64,000 bases of DNA from positions 124,001 through 188,000 of IMG/VR virus record IMGVR_UViG_3300010885_076238, one strand, 5' to 3'. Numbering within the stretch: position 1 is the first letter of the stretch; the number at the start of each line of letters is the position of its first letter. Made by a program: the position numbers and the translations under genes. Shown in pieces: positions 8,064-14,982 of this stretch. Source of the stretch: a virus. The notes under the pieces were generated by a model that saw only the letters and a program-made list of their open reading frames with translations, ran no database searches and was not told where the DNA came from.

Positions 8064-8222
8064 ATGAGTGTAATGGGCGATTTTTTATTTGTTTCTAGTA
8101 TCGGCTTGACAATTTGTTGGGCTTTAGGAAAATTAGCCGGAGTTGATATTGTGCCGAGTATAGGTCTTTTGCTAGTATATGGCTTGCTAGTATTTGCCAT
8201 ATCACTAAGATCAGAGGGCTAA
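8064..8222 (+). CDS. Small membrane protein, two spans (52 aa)
   Basis: AAAAGGTG precedes the ATG. Two hydrophobic segments (FLFVSSIGLTICWALG and IGLLLVYGLLVFAISL) are separated by a short loop. It sits in a compact operon 7608-8596. Confidence 0.55.
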   Translation: MSVMGDFLFVSSIGLTICWALGKLAGVDIVPSIGLLLVYGLLVFAISLRSEG

Positions 8223-8223
8223 G

Positions 8224-8385
8224 ATGAAGCAGCAAGTTGTAATACTAAAAATTAAATATGACGATCAGGAAAATTTCGCTCCCCAAAATTGGAATTGGAG
8301 CGAGTTGTTGGGTTGTAAAAATGATTGTGTCCAAGTGATGAATTATGGAACTATAGAAACTATAGAGGAGTTGCCGGATGAATGA
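8224..8385 (+). CDS. Small acidic protein (53 aa)
   Basis: It starts one base after the previous stop codon. It contains QNWNWSELLG and ends IETIEELPDE, overlapping the next gene start by 8 bases. No family recognised. Confidence 0.5.
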   Translation: MKQQVVILKIKYDDQENFAPQNWNWSELLGCKNDCVQVMNYGTIETIEELPDE

Positions 8386-8596
8386 AGAATTCCACGAATA
8401 CTTGAAAAAGGTGATGTGGTATGCAGAGCAGGAGTATGATGTTCCTGCTGTTTCGGTAGAGGATTTTGAAAAATCGCCTTTGTCGAATGTTCTTTTGAGT
8501 CATTGCTTTACATACTTTTCTAGTAATTATCCTTTTCAAAATTGTGCTTGTTCGCTCGTCGAATACATGAAGCAGTTGATGAGTTGCCAAGAATAA
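8378..8596 (+). CDS. Hypothetical protein (72 aa)
   Basis: Its start overlaps the previous gene. A helical N-terminus (EEFHEYLKKVMWYAEQEY) is followed by a Cys/Phe-rich segment (LLSHCFTYFSSNYPFQNCAC). Function unknown. Confidence 0.55.
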   Translation: MNEEFHEYLKKVMWYAEQEYDVPAVSVEDFEKSPLSNVLLSHCFTYFSSNYPFQNCACSLVEYMKQLMSCQE

Positions 8597-8649
8597 AAAA
8601 CTTTGATATAATACCTACTGTTTATTTCTCAGTTTTTTTGGAGATCATC

Positions 8650-8805
8650 ATGAGCAAAACATACACTCCATCAATTAAAATCTGGCAGAATGAGGAAGTG
8701 GTTTTAATTAGTGATGAGCTTAAGATTGAATTAAAAAATATCATTCTTAATATTAAGGGTGATGTAATTCAAATTGAAAATAAAAATAAAATTGAATCGT
8801 TATAG
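8650..8805 (+). CDS. Small beta-rich protein (51 aa)
   Basis: TTTTTGGAG precedes ATG 8650. The short sequence (IKIWQNEEVVLISDELKIEL) looks like a beta meander. Upstream lie TATAAT (8606-8611) and a degenerate family B motif. The C-terminus (ENKNKIESL) is encoded by the next family A promoter, which serves the tRNA at 8816. Confidence 0.5.
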   Translation: MSKTYTPSIKIWQNEEVVLISDELKIELKNIILNIKGDVIQIENKNKIESL

Positions 8806-8815
8806 AATTGAACAC

Positions 8816-9086
8816 GGGAGTGTAGACCAACGGCAGAGTCAAAGGACTTATGAAATTGAGTGCCTAAAAGGAAACTTTTAGAGTAGAACTGCTTAAATTC
8901 GGTGAAACCTGTAAAATGGCAATACCGAGCGAAGCCCGAAAGGGAACGTGTAGAGACTTGACAGGCAGCACCTAAAACCGAAAGGTTATGGTGAAGATAA
9001 AGTCCAGACTACAAACCAAAAAGGGTGACGAAAGTCATAGTAGTAAGAAAATCCTTCCAGTGTGGGTTCGAGTCCCACCACTCCTA
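8816..9086 (+). tRNA. tRNA with UAA anticodon, split by a group I intron
   Basis: Exons are 8816-8849 and 9048-9086. Spliced, they give a 73-nt cloverleaf: acceptor GGGAGTG/CACTCCT, anticodon stem AAGGA/TCCTT, loop CTTAAAA and T arm GTGGG/CCCAC. The intron sits after U34 (CTT|AAAA) and ends in G, as group I splicing requires. The UAA anticodon reads UUA (Leu), but the variable region is only 5 nt, whereas bacterial tRNA-Leu has a long variable arm. The CTTAAAA loop and the insertion point match the well-known cyanobacterial tRNA-Leu(UAA) intron site. Which amino acid it carries is uncertain. Confidence 0.8.
8850..9047 (+). ncRNA. Group I intron (IC3-like) in the tRNA anticodon loop
   Basis: The 198-nt intron begins after an exon U that can pair with G in GAGT (P1) and ends with G. 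Core segments resemble the cyanobacterial tRNA-Leu intron: AAATTGAG near the start, TTCGGTGAAACCTG and GGCAATACCGAGCGAAGCC (P4 to P6 region), GTGTAGAGACTTGAC (P3/P7 side) and AAAGTCCAGACTA (P7). No ORF lies inside; an HNH gene lies just downstream on the other strand. Confidence 0.85.
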
Positions 9087-9539
9087 TTTTTTATTTTTTC
9101 CTCTATAATTATCCGTGAGTGCATGACAATTAGGACAAAGAAGTTCAAGATTAGACAAGTTATTATTTGAATTATTTCCATCCTTGTGATGAAGCTCAAG
9201 TGGAATTTTAATTTTCTGCCACTCTGTTCCATCACAGTTCATGCACTTATGTTCAAAAATATTTTCTCTTATTAGTCTGTTCTTTAGCTTAAAGCTTTGA
9301 ATAAATTTTTCATTGTTTAAATATGTTTGAATTGATCTCTTCGGGCCAATTTTATCTCCTTTGCTCCACCCTTGGCCCTTGAAATGAGAAGTATTAATTT
9401 TATACTTTTTAATGTATTTCTTAATAGTTTGATAATTACCACCAGCGGGTTTTATTTTTAATTTATCCAACACCTGCCTTATAGAGGTCGAATCTTGAAT
9501 AATCTTTGATAGCTTGGTAAAATTATACTTCGTACTCAT
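9084..9539 (-). CDS. HNH homing endonuclease
   Basis: The 151-aa protein has a C-terminal HNH domain: HKCMNCDGTEW (first CxxC), ELHHKDGNNSNNNLSNLELLC (catalytic His and Asn) and PNCHALTDNYRGK (second CxxC). The N-terminal half looks like a helical DNA-reading part (SIRQVLDKLKIKPAGGNYQT). It points against its neighbours, and its TAG stop lies inside the last 3 bases of the split tRNA. This fits a homing endonuclease linked to the adjacent intron, acting at or near the tRNA. Confidence 0.9.
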   Translation of the reverse strand: MSTKYNFTKLSKIIQDSTSIRQVLDKLKIKPAGGNYQTIKKYIKKYKINTSHFKGQGWSKGDKIGPKRSIQTYLNNEKFIQSFKLKNRLIRENIFEHKCMNCDGTEWQKIKIPLELHHKDGNNSNNNLSNLELLCPNCHALTDNYRGKNKK

Positions 9540-9616
9540 TACAATATATGTAGTAATGAGTTTTCCAAAATAATAAAAAATCTTTTGAGTTATGGTTTAA
9601 AGAGAAAACGCATCGT

Positions 9617-10036
9617 ATGAAACTTGAAAAAGAATTAAAAAGTAGGCTGAACTATCTGTTTGATATTTTTGAAAGAAATAATATCTTAGAGGTGCAAATT
9701 AATTTTTATGGCAGTGGTGATGATGGCAACATGGAGGTAGGTCATGCTTTACTGAATCCTCCTCCTGGGCCTCCTTCTGAGTTTAAGTTCGCAGATGATG
9801 TTATTTGGGATGAGCCTACAATTTTTAATGATCCACGTTATCCACCCTCAGAAAATGTATTAATTAATTTGGGTGATCTTGTTCGTGAAGTAAGCAATGA
9901 TCTTCTTGATAAAAAAGGAATTGACTACGTCAACGGAAATGGGAATGAAGGCAGCATTACTTACACGGTGAAAGGCAAAGATGTGAGTATGGCTTATTTG
10001 GTGACAGAAGATGCCGAGTATAATTTCAGCGTATAA
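9617..10036 (+). CDS. DUF6878-like protein (139 aa)
   Basis: The N-terminal helix is followed by EVQINFYGSGDDGNMEVGHA, and later GIDYVNGNGNEGSITYTVKG. This GSGDxG pattern followed by an NxGSxG strand is typical of a small family of phage and bacterial proteins of unknown role (DUF6878-like, from memory). The gene at 23355 has the same layout (YSGGGDSGG). The start has no strong ribosome-binding site. Confidence 0.55.
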   Translation: MKLEKELKSRLNYLFDIFERNNILEVQINFYGSGDDGNMEVGHALLNPPPGPPSEFKFADDVIWDEPTIFNDPRYPPSENVLINLGDLVREVSNDLLDKKGIDYVNGNGNEGSITYTVKGKDVSMAYLVTEDAEYNFSV

Positions 10037-10078
10037 AATAAAAAATTAATAGCCTCGTTATGTGGTTAGGAGACAAAA

Positions 10079-10501
10079 ATGGCTAACCCTTATCATCATT
10101 CTGTTAGTAGTGCCAAGAAGTGGGGCGGGGTTCCAGAGGACTACCAAGCGGTTCATGATTGGTTTGACGAGAGCAAGATGATGATGGCGGATTTCCGGCA
10201 TAGGGCTTTGAGGCATCATGCTGAAGGCATTTTCATGTGCGAAAGGATTTTTGGTCATACGATTACGATTTCGACAGGGCGCGTGGTTCCTGTTCGTTGG
10301 ATTGGTGAGCAGCATGTGAAGGAAGATTGTGGATTTATTCCTTCGATGCAGGATTGGTTTCAGCACATCAAGCCTCAGAAGTGGATGGGAGAGCCGCCTG
10401 TCAAGTTGGAGAAGTTGCTTGACAAGATGGACTTGGACTCAGAAGGTACAGAGGAAGAGAAGTGGGAGCGTCATGTTGGAGAGAAGTTGGTGAAGCATTG
10501 A
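10079..10501 (+). CDS. DUF6915-like conserved phage protein (140 aa)
   Basis: A family A motif ends at 10061 and TAGGAGA precedes the ATG. The core HHSVSSAKKWGGVPEDYQ, then HDWFDESK and DFRHRALRHHAEGIFMCERI, matches a conserved family (DUF6915-like, from memory) with many invariant His residues, possibly metal binding. The function is not established. Its stop overlaps a TTG start of the next gene. Confidence 0.65.
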   Translation: MANPYHHSVSSAKKWGGVPEDYQAVHDWFDESKMMMADFRHRALRHHAEGIFMCERIFGHTITISTGRVVPVRWIGEQHVKEDCGFIPSMQDWFQHIKPQKWMGEPPVKLEKLLDKMDLDSEGTEEEKWERHVGEKLVKH

Positions 10502-10776
10502 AACGCTCTGATTACGAAATTGTGCGGATTGAAGATGACCGAGTTTTCATTGTTGACCTTGATCTGGGCAATGCAAGTGTAACCAATGATGCAGAAGAAG
10601 TTTTTAAGGAAATTAAACTTCATTTTCCCGGCAGGCGATTAATTTATCGAGATACTTTGTTTAATTGGGATGAAATTATTGAAGATACTCATTGGATAAA
10701 TTATATCCGTTATTTTGAGCACGTTCCGTCTGTTGATGAAATTAAAAAAATTCCAAGTTCTAGCTGGATACGGTAG
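10498..10776 (+). CDS. Hypothetical protein (92 aa, TTG start)
   Basis: No ATG lies at the front of the frame. TTG at 10498 overlaps the previous TGA (TTGA), and GGTGAAG is upstream, so a coupled TTG start is proposed. The product is acidic and beta-rich (YEIVRIEDDRVFIVDLDLGN). Function unknown. Confidence 0.55.
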   Translation: MKRSDYEIVRIEDDRVFIVDLDLGNASVTNDAEEVFKEIKLHFPGRRLIYRDTLFNWDEIIEDTHWINYIRYFEHVPSVDEIKKIPSSSWIR

Positions 10777-10777
10777 G

Positions 10778-10805
10778 TTTACAGAAGATTTTTTTCGACT
10801 ATAAT
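10778..10805 (+). promoter_or_regulatory. Sigma70-like promoter
   Basis: TTTACA, 16 bases, TATAAT, upstream of the gene at 10832. This unit lacks a family A motif. Confidence 0.6.
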
Positions 10806-10831
10806 CACAATAACCCAAGGAGGATTTAATT

Positions 10832-10984
10832 ATGGCAGGTACGCAAGTCGGTTGTATTTCGGTCGGTGGTAACATCAATGTGCAGGCTTTTATTGACAAG
10901 GCAAAGGCTGACAAGTACGTTGTTGAGAGCGAGCAAGTGGGCAGTGATGGTCGCAAGTATATCGCAATTTGCAAGGCAGGGTAA
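10832..10984 (+). CDS. Small protein (50 aa)
   Basis: AAGGAGG precedes the ATG. It begins AGTQVGCISVGGNINVQAFI and ends KYIAICKAG, with a central charged helix. It is driven by a host-type promoter and lies just before the regulator gene. Confidence 0.55.
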   Translation: MAGTQVGCISVGGNINVQAFIDKAKADKYVVESEQVGSDGRKYIAICKAG

Positions 10985-10993
10985 AAATGGGGA

Positions 10994-11021
10994 TTGACAT
11001 CCGAAAGCAAGACGGTATAAT
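10994..11021 (+). promoter_or_regulatory. Strong sigma70-like promoter for the HTH regulator
   Basis: TTGACA, 16 bases, TATAAT: two perfect hexamers. The transcript would start about 35 bases before ATG 11062. Confidence 0.75.
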
Positions 11022-11061
11022 TTGATGGTCAAGCAGTTCATCCGCGCCAACGAGGGATAAA

Positions 11062-12063
11062 ATGAATGTATCAGAAGAAGATATGAGCAATTTGGTGGAG
11101 ATTATCGGAAAAGACCCTGATTTTGTGGATCAGTATCTTGGAGATAATAACAATAATGCTTTTTTTACAGTTACTCAGTGTGCCAAAGCATTGGGAATCA
11201 CGAGCGGCACTGTTTTGTACCGAATCAAAGTGGGTGGCTTGAAGGCCGAACGTGACAATCATGGTTATTGGATGGTCAGTGCCAAAGACCTCCGTGACCA
11301 CATCAAGAATGGTGGGACGCAGAAGCGTTTTGCCAGCACGAAAAGATCGAAACCCGAAACAAAAGGAGAGATTCAGATCATGAGAAAGGGTTCCTACAGG
11401 TACGACAGAAGCACCAGCCAGAATGTTCTCGATTTCCTGCATCATTGGGAGAAATCGAACACTGTTGGGTTTTCCACGACAACTTTGACGAACGATTTCA
11501 ACAAAGTGTGTGCCACGGAAACAACCCACGGGCAGATGAGCGGAATTCTTTCCACCTTGAGCAAGAAGAAAATTCTTGTACGCAAGGGCAGGGGAATTTA
11601 TTGCTTGCATGAAGGTTTTATTTCCAAGCCTTCCAACATTACCGAAGCTCCCCAGAATACCCAGATTCACATTCCGCTTGTTGAAGTCGAAGAAGAAGAC
11701 ACGACTTTCGACAAGGAAGAATTGAAGACAGAGGAAAGACACTTGATCGACAAGTATCTGGCACGATACGCCGATCCTACGGAAGACTTCGTTTTCAGCA
11801 TTTCTGACTTGGCAGAGGCTTACCCTACCATTGATCGGAAGAAGATCGGCAAGGCTGTCAACAACATGTACCAGAATGACAAGTTGCAGAAGGGCAAGGA
11901 GCTTGGTGAGTATGTGAAGAAGGCGACCATGAAGGCAAAGCCTGTGGAGACTTCAAGAACAGACGCTCCAAAACCCACCCTTGGAAGTAACCTTGAAGAT
12001 GTTCTTCGCCTGAACATTTCGGACGAACTCAAGGCGAAGATCATCAAGGAGATGATGGCGTAA
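11062..12063 (+). CDS. Helix-turn-helix DNA-binding regulator (333 aa)
   Basis: Residues about 33-75 form a MerR/excisionase-type HTH (FFTVTQCAKALGITSGTVLY, then KVGGLKAERDNHGYWMVSAKDLRDHI). A central region (about 110-190) reads as a winged helix (VLDFLHHWEKSNTVGFSTTTL, GILSTLSKKKILVRKGRGIY). A third helical unit sits near 225-275 (FSISDLAEAYPTIDRKKIGKAV). It is therefore a multi-domain DNA-binding protein. Because it is transcribed from a near-perfect sigma70 promoter rather than the family A motif, it may be made first and control the other units. It overlaps the next gene as TAATG. Confidence 0.75.
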   Translation: MNVSEEDMSNLVEIIGKDPDFVDQYLGDNNNNAFFTVTQCAKALGITSGTVLYRIKVGGLKAERDNHGYWMVSAKDLRDHIKNGGTQKRFASTKRSKPETKGEIQIMRKGSYRYDRSTSQNVLDFLHHWEKSNTVGFSTTTLTNDFNKVCATETTHGQMSGILSTLSKKKILVRKGRGIYCLHEGFISKPSNITEAPQNTQIHIPLVEVEEEDTTFDKEELKTEERHLIDKYLARYADPTEDFVFSISDLAEAYPTIDRKKIGKAVNNMYQNDKLQKGKELGEYVKKATMKAKPVETSRTDAPKPTLGSNLEDVLRLNISDELKAKIIKEMMA

Positions 12064-12254
12064 TGGGATTCGTTTGGTCGGAAATCAAAAAGTGGGCCAA
12101 GGCTAACAGCATGGAGCCAACCAAGTCCAAGGATGGACTGTACCACTTTGATGGCAATTCCTACAAGGACATTGAATCGTTGACCACTTCTCTTTTCAAT
12201 AAATTAACTAATAATAAATGGAAAGAGTATCAGGATAATTTCGTGAAAGATTAA
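12063..12254 (+). CDS. Small protein (63 aa)
   Basis: Coupled to the regulator (TAATG). The sequence FVWSEIKKWAKANSMEPTKS, then YHFDGNSYKDIESLTTSLFN, suggests a small alpha/beta domain. No family recognised. Confidence 0.55.
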   Translation: MGFVWSEIKKWAKANSMEPTKSKDGLYHFDGNSYKDIESLTTSLFNKLTNNKWKEYQDNFVKD

Positions 12255-12275
12255 ATTTTTACCCATGAGGAATTT

Positions 12276-12503
12276 ATGACCACAGTCAAGTTGACACCCA
12301 AGCAAGTTAGTTTTCTGGTTCGTTTGTATAACGAACAGCCGTTGGGAAACGATAAGCTGGCGTATAGCCCAGAGTTCAATAAGATGGTAAGATCATTCCA
12401 AAAGACCTTTGGAAGTTCTTATAAGCATCGTATCCTGTATAACACCCTTGTGAATTTGCGAAAAGCTAAGAAGTTGTTGCGCAAAACCAAGAGTAAAATT
12501 TAA
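12276..12503 (+). CDS. Small basic protein (75 aa)
   Basis: GAGGAA lies before the ATG. The first part (KLTPKQVSFLVRLYNEQPLG) resembles a helical DNA-binding unit. The end is strongly basic (LRKAKKLLRKTKSKI). A nucleic-acid-binding role is likely from charge alone. Confidence 0.55.
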   Translation: MTTVKLTPKQVSFLVRLYNEQPLGNDKLAYSPEFNKMVRSFQKTFGSSYKHRILYNTLVNLRKAKKLLRKTKSKI

Positions 12504-12505
12504 TT

Positions 12506-12757
12506 ATGAAGAAAATTGCTGAGAAAGTTATTGAGGTTGTTGATGATGTGACCTGTGACGTTTGCGGCAAAAGCTGCAAAGACCACATGGACAACATGGA
12601 GCAGGCAACCCTGTCAGCTTACTGGGGATATTCTTCAAAAAAAGACGGGCAAAATTATGAAGTAGATATTTGTGAAAATTGTTTTGATAAAACTTTAGAA
12701 TTTTTATCTAAATTAAAAGGTTCAACTATCAAACCGATTGTTGAAAATAATATTTAA
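12506..12757 (+). CDS. Zinc-ribbon protein (83 aa)
   Basis: Two CxxC pairs (CDVCGKSC and DICENCFDKTLEF) flank a central ATLSAYWGYSSKKDGQNYEV. This arrangement is a conserved small zinc-ribbon fold seen in phage and bacterial proteins of unknown role. It lies 2 bases after the previous gene. Confidence 0.65.
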   Translation: MKKIAEKVIEVVDDVTCDVCGKSCKDHMDNMEQATLSAYWGYSSKKDGQNYEVDICENCFDKTLEFLSKLKGSTIKPIVENNI

Positions 12758-12766
12758 ATTAAATCG

Positions 12767-12795
12767 TTGTGTTTATAGAACGCTTCTGATATAAT
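12767..12795 (+). promoter_or_regulatory. Sigma70-like promoter for tRNA-Arg
   Basis: TTGTGT, 17 bases, TATAAT, 10 bases before the tRNA. The -35 overlaps a degenerate family A element (TCGTTGTG). Confidence 0.65.
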
Positions 12796-12804
12796 GATAA
12801 TGAC

Positions 12805-12876
12805 GGGGCCATAGTTAAATGGATATAACAGCTGCCTTCTAAGCAGCGGTTAGAGGTTCGATTCCTCTTGGCCCTA
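12805..12876 (+). tRNA. tRNA-Arg(TCT)
   Basis: Acceptor GGGGCCA/TGGCCCT, anticodon stem GCTGC/GCAGC with loop CTTCTAA, T loop TTCGATT and discriminator A. CCA is not encoded. It reads AGA, a codon common in AT-rich phage genes. Confidence 0.95.
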
Positions 12877-12877
12877 C

Positions 12878-12983
12878 TTGCACAAATTTCAAACCTAATT
12901 AAAAATAACTCAATTATTTTTAATTATCTAAAAATAATAGTTTGAATATTTAAAAATAAGTCTTTGCAACACCTGATGTTTAT
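12878..12983 (+). promoter_or_regulatory. Composite boundary module after tRNA-Arg
   Basis: TTGCACAAATTTC is followed by AT-rich inverted repeats (TTAAAAATAACT with ATTATTTTTAA, and CAAAC with GTTTG) and AACACCTGATGTTTAT at 12968-12983. It is the same order as at 546-651. Confidence 0.5.
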
Positions 12984-13034
12984 TCTACTTCTGGGCGCCT
13001 TAAAATAATTTTTATTCAGTCCCGTTATACACTT

Positions 13035-13919
13035 ATGAAAACATTTGACGTATACTCTGGGATGATTCGTATTTCTGATCCTTGCTTTGACGCTGGTGCG
13101 GCTAAGGTTCTAACTCTAAAGGCCAAGAAGGGTCGATGGGTTGCTGAAGTAGAAAAGGAAGAAAAAGTCGCCCAGGATATAATTAAAACTTTAGTTGCTT
13201 ATTTTGATGAAAAGCAAACTGAACTTGCTGGACTTACCGACATTGGCGGTGATTACAACAAGGCTCTATCTATGATGTTAGGCAGACAGCCAGAACAAAT
13301 TACTCAACAAGAACTTGTTGCGACTATTGAATCTGGGCAGATTGGCATTTTTGATAATAAATCTTTTGGTGATAATAAGATTGCCGTCAATGTCGCCAGA
13401 CTTTCTGAAAAAATTATTTGCGAAGATCAACCTTGGTATAGCATTTGCTGTGACAGAGTTTTGAGTGAAGACCAGTGGGGTTCCTTGCCTAATGGCTGCG
13501 TTACTTCATCTACTGTCGATGGAGATGTTGCGGTTTCAACTCATACCAACGCCTGTGGCGAAGTAGTAAAAGTTGAAATTAATTTTGAAAAAAAAGTTGA
13601 ATCTTCTATTCCTTCTCCTTATGACGAGGACGAGGAAGAGGAATGGGAAGAGGATGAAGAGTGTGACTGCGAAATGTGCAGGGGAGAGGTAGACGACGAG
13701 GATGATGATGACGATGATGATGACGAAGAAGAGGAAGAGGAAGAGGAAGACGATGAAGAATGGGAAGAAATAGAGGAAGAAGAGGAAGAGGAAGAAGAAG
13801 TAGACGAGGACGATGATGATGAGTGGGAAGATGAAGAAGACGAGGACGATGATGATGAGTGGGAAGATTGCGAAGACGAGGATGAAGAAGAGGATGAACT
13901 TGCAAATCCAGAACGATGA
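13035..13919 (+). CDS. Protein with DUF4241-like start and very acidic tail (294 aa)
   Basis: The ATG lies 6 bases after CGTTAT (13023-13028), so it is probably leaderless. The N-terminus, VYSGMIRISDPCFDAG, resembles proteins annotated DUF4241 (a Ser-Asp-Pro-Cys turn after an opening strand). Residues about 200-294 are almost entirely Asp and Glu with a few Trp, plus a CDCEMCRG knuckle. Such polyacidic tails often mimic nucleic acid or hold basic proteins. The tail DNA is a purine-only tract, so its exact length may vary between isolates. Confidence 0.6.
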   Translation: MKTFDVYSGMIRISDPCFDAGAAKVLTLKAKKGRWVAEVEKEEKVAQDIIKTLVAYFDEKQTELAGLTDIGGDYNKALSMMLGRQPEQITQQELVATIESGQIGIFDNKSFGDNKIAVNVARLSEKIICEDQPWYSICCDRVLSEDQWGSLPNGCVTSSTVDGDVAVSTHTNACGEVVKVEINFEKKVESSIPSPYDEDEEEEWEEDEECDCEMCRGEVDDEDDDDDDDDEEEEEEEEDDEEWEEIEEEEEEEEEVDEDDDDEWEDEEDEDDDDEWEDCEDEDEEEDELANPER

Positions 13920-14019
13920 AAATAATAAAATCTAGTCTATAAAATAAAAATTTCAACTGACCGTTATCCCTATACGAACGATACAACGAACAACGAACTA
14001 AGAAAGAAAGGTTTTTACT

Positions 14020-14937
14020 ATGATTGCTGACATGGAGCGTGGCGTTTTTGTTCCCGAGATCAATGACACCTACTACATCACCCCCGACATTTCCTCGCTG
14101 TTTCGGCGTGTTTCCAAGCTGAGTGCGGGCAAGACGCAGAAGATTCTTCTTCGCGGCCCTCACGGTGCTGGGAAGACTGAGATGGCGATGCAGTTTGCCG
14201 CCAGATTCAAAAAGCCCATGCTCATCATGGACTGTGCGAATCTCAAGGAGCCGCGTGATTGGTTCGGCTACAAGACGATTGAGGGTGGCGAAGTTGTTTG
14301 GCATGAGTCGCAGTTTGATAAGGTTGTCAGTGCTGGCAATCACGTTATTCTGCTTGACGAGGCCAATCGTGTTCATCCTTCTATTATGAACACTCTTCTT
14401 CCCATTCTCGACGGTCGAGGATTCACCTATCTGGAAGAGAAGGGTGGTTGCATCCAAGTTGGGCCGGGAACGGTTTTCTTTGCGACTATGAATGAGGGAG
14501 CGGCCTACACCGGCACTACTTCTACAGACGTTGCGTTGCGAGATCGACTTGGACAACGCATCGTTGAAGTTACTTATCTCCCGAAGGAGAAGGAAGTCGA
14601 TGTTCTGATCGCTAGAACGGGCATTGCGGAAAAGGCTGCGAAGGCTCTGGTGGACATTGCCAACCAGATTCGTAAGAAGAGTACGGGCCTTGGCAGTTCG
14701 TTCTCTGAGGGGTTCTCGACTCGACAGTTGATTGCCTGTGCCGAGGATTTCGTGGTCGATGGCGTGGAGAGTCTGACGTTCACCATGACCAATCTGTTTA
14801 GTGCTGAAGGTGGAACCAATAGCGAACGTGCTGCGGTTCTCCAACTTATTCAAGGTAAGTTTGGGGTTGTGGAGAGTGCTGAATCCAAGATCGACAAGAT
14901 GAGTGCGGCGGCTAAGAGAATCAAGGGCGCGGCCTGA
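14020..14937 (+). CDS. AAA+ ATPase, MoxR/CobS type
   Basis: GAAAGG lies 11 bases before the ATG, in a 50-nt leader. The Walker A motif is GPHGAGKT (about residues 47-54), Walker B is HVILLDEANR, sensor 1 is FFATMNEGAAYTG and an arginine finger region is LRDRLGQRIVEV. The 305-aa length and the pairing with a downstream vWA protein with an acidic linker resemble CobS/CobT cobaltochelatase subunits and other MoxR-vWA pairs. This is the second such pair in the window (the other is at 2068 and 3837). The likely role is ATP-driven remodelling or metal handling of an unknown target. Confidence 0.88.
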   Translation: MIADMERGVFVPEINDTYYITPDISSLFRRVSKLSAGKTQKILLRGPHGAGKTEMAMQFAARFKKPMLIMDCANLKEPRDWFGYKTIEGGEVVWHESQFDKVVSAGNHVILLDEANRVHPSIMNTLLPILDGRGFTYLEEKGGCIQVGPGTVFFATMNEGAAYTGTTSTDVALRDRLGQRIVEVTYLPKEKEVDVLIARTGIAEKAAKALVDIANQIRKKSTGLGSSFSEGFSTRQLIACAEDFVVDGVESLTFTMTNLFSAEGGTNSERAAVLQLIQGKFGVVESAESKIDKMSAAAKRIKGAA

Positions 14938-14982
14938 AAATAATAGTTAGCCTCAACCGTTATAGAAATAAGGAGACAAACC

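Noticed and set aside
13606-14853. Long minus-strand open frame opposite the acidic-tail gene and the AAA+ gene
   Set aside because: It exists because purine-only and codon-biased sense DNA lacks stops on the other strand. Its protein is low-complexity His/Leu/Pro/Arg, and the sense frame has clear AAA+ motifs.
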